From positions 1 through 5,614 of the forward strand of contig CABUTH010000125.1 of assembly GCA_902494465.1 (NCBI GenBank): 5,614 nt of DNA, read 5' to 3'. Made by a program: the position numbers and the translations under genes. This document shows, piece after piece, positions 5,501 through 5,614 of this stretch. The first letter of the stretch is position 1; each line of letters opens with the position of its first letter. This stretch comes from an uncultured Collinsella sp. (GTDB lineage Bacteria; Actinomycetota; Coriobacteriia; Coriobacteriales; Coriobacteriaceae). The notes beneath the pieces were generated by a model. It did not search any database. It saw only the letters and a list, made by a program, of their open reading frames with translations, and was not told the DNA's origin.

Positions 5501-5614
5501 CCCGGCGAGGGTGGCAGCATGGACTTCGACGCCCTGCTCGATCGTGTGGAGGCCGGCATCGCCGAGCGCCTGCGCGAGCTCGAGGCAGGCAACGTTGCCG
5601 CCGTCGACCCGACG
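2585..5614 (+). CDS. addB: AddB/RexB-like PD-(D/E)XK nuclease subunit, 3' end outside window
   Basis: The frame is open for 1010 codons to the window edge. It resembles the AddB subunit of AddAB helicase-nuclease, which resects DNA double-strand breaks for RecA-dependent repair. The ATG at 2585 has GGAGGA (2577-2582) close upstream. Residues 1 to about 700 form the poorly conserved helicase-like region; I find no Walker A (GxxxxGKT), so this half is probably inactive as an ATPase. The nuclease domain begins with LTSASQIEAYSTCP (714-727) and has H755, GRIDRVD (861-867; D864), VIDYK (876-880; D878 and K880) and QTLIYA (916-921), the usual PD-(D/E)XK_1 order. C726 fits the first ligand of the AddB 4Fe-4S cluster. 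The other three normally sit in a C-terminal CxxCxxxxxC, expected just beyond the cut. Typical AddB is about 1100-1170 residues, so little is missing. An addA gene would be expected downstream. Another PD-(D/E)XK family protein is the alternative. Confidence 0.87.
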   Translation, partial: MPVRIYTTNADTDLSDAESALLADLIARHGRAVLLAPTFAELDLCRHDAAEAGVSLGIDYKTPTSWLRSLWELLGDGRGFVDNLQRQMLFSDMVTRLDDADLQPLSRSQGTVRMLARMARDVLPGVAGTGAERRRGDVCRPDPKSDAEARVFELLSAYASGLDRRDMVEPCEAADLMGEVLADNLPACARAVCVRGITSFTHDLLELLSAVANNGGEVVVLLAREQAAMREELAAAFDARGVLFEAAPLGEDATAPQTASKSAAQPTFVEVAGPHARAHAYVDAIDELVKTCEDAAVDGGVAASADPVRVLVVSARAPQLFGELSARLAARHIAAETTEFTAFSQSIAGRQFTALANLIERMKAADEGTASKTEWWPAPELTDWIYSPLSGADAASARTFDKNMRLSRGKTTTAVKSLLQSVQGQVRGARKAASDENWFKNVPCVVSDVFQALWRDKPVTALKAMLAVAETLPDRALGGLDGQARRQAETALLRHAIDILMNDARALDVSQAATVPVLDGVRTKVDKRSTAYDYETYEVDRAPRAQARFASLADAAALRPDSYDAVLFADVDLDSYPLSHEEGPLATLTAELGRSGVTLEPAALLRVRFGRAMRAARGPVVLARVTHDRQARECYPAAVWTELRAHAEAAGAAKVVCVGEGGIVADFDPAAGEGIECKRVACEAPQHLSEAAVPYLVLRRRDGEGEDAPLVPRLTSASQIEAYSTCPLCWFVSYRVKPQSIDAGFGNMEKGNFVHDVLEHLHARLPREGMERVTPMNLPRAKELLHEVFAETLAEHAGKRGTEGPLVPLSPVEERQVAEILPQLEGVLAYESEALAPFAPRYLEFAFNELKVEYAGWPLGGRIDRVDVDAENRAVVIDYKHRTGVEEFKLADPTVRDEESGTAPIDDSRWLPPHTQTLIYAQAMRRALDLDTRAALYFSTKGGKPALRGAASAELLEEERGDGRIPGLKKGFPGEGGSMDFDALLDRVEAGIAERLRELEAGNVAAVDPT

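Overview
The window reads as a GC-rich, compactly coded bacterial chromosome segment. The gene set and the GC-rich intergenic GGGACGG repeats suggest an actinobacterium of class Coriobacteriia, perhaps Collinsella-like. That placement is an impression from gene content and style, not a database result. I see no mobile element, tRNA, rRNA or CRISPR array.

Layout. (1) Positions 1-614, minus strand: the first 204 codons of a cysteine synthase (cysK), cut by the window edge. (2) Positions 615-867: an AT-rich divergent control region. It has a good promoter for cysK, a weaker one for the gene to its right, and several nested or overlapping inverted repeats. (3) Positions 868-1296, plus strand: an Rrf2-family regulator with an IscR-like cysteine cluster. 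(4) Positions 1297-1438: a hairpin-forming GGGACGG repeat and a strong terminator, probably working in both directions. (5) Positions 1439-1804, minus strand: a small four-helix membrane protein of the YvlD/phage-holin-4_2 (PF04020) family. (6) Positions 1805-2128: a gene-free stretch whose right half carries a promoter, a hairpin and a possible 16-codon leader ORF. (7) Positions 2129-2428, plus strand: a YerC/YecD-type TrpR-related DNA-binding protein, followed by a terminator and more GGGACGG and tandem repeats. (8) From 2585 to the right edge, plus strand: 1010 codons of an AddB/RexB-like PD-(D/E)XK nuclease subunit, open at its 3' end.

How the genes relate. The left half looks like one regulatory unit for cysteine or sulfur metabolism: cysK and an Rrf2 regulator share a 253-bp divergent promoter region full of dyad symmetries. 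In Bacillus and Staphylococcus the Rrf2 protein CymR represses cysteine genes together with CysK itself, so the layout suggests a similar circuit. The YvlD-like, YerC-like and AddB-like genes look like separate transcription units, each bounded by terminators. The nuclease subunit probably works with an AddA-type helicase, which may lie downstream of the window.

Most of the window is ordinary. The points most worth a second look are the nested operator or leader structure of cysK, the in-frame UGA-terminated leader ORF before yerC, the four-cysteine cluster of the Rrf2 protein, and the clustered intergenic repeats around 2455-2535.
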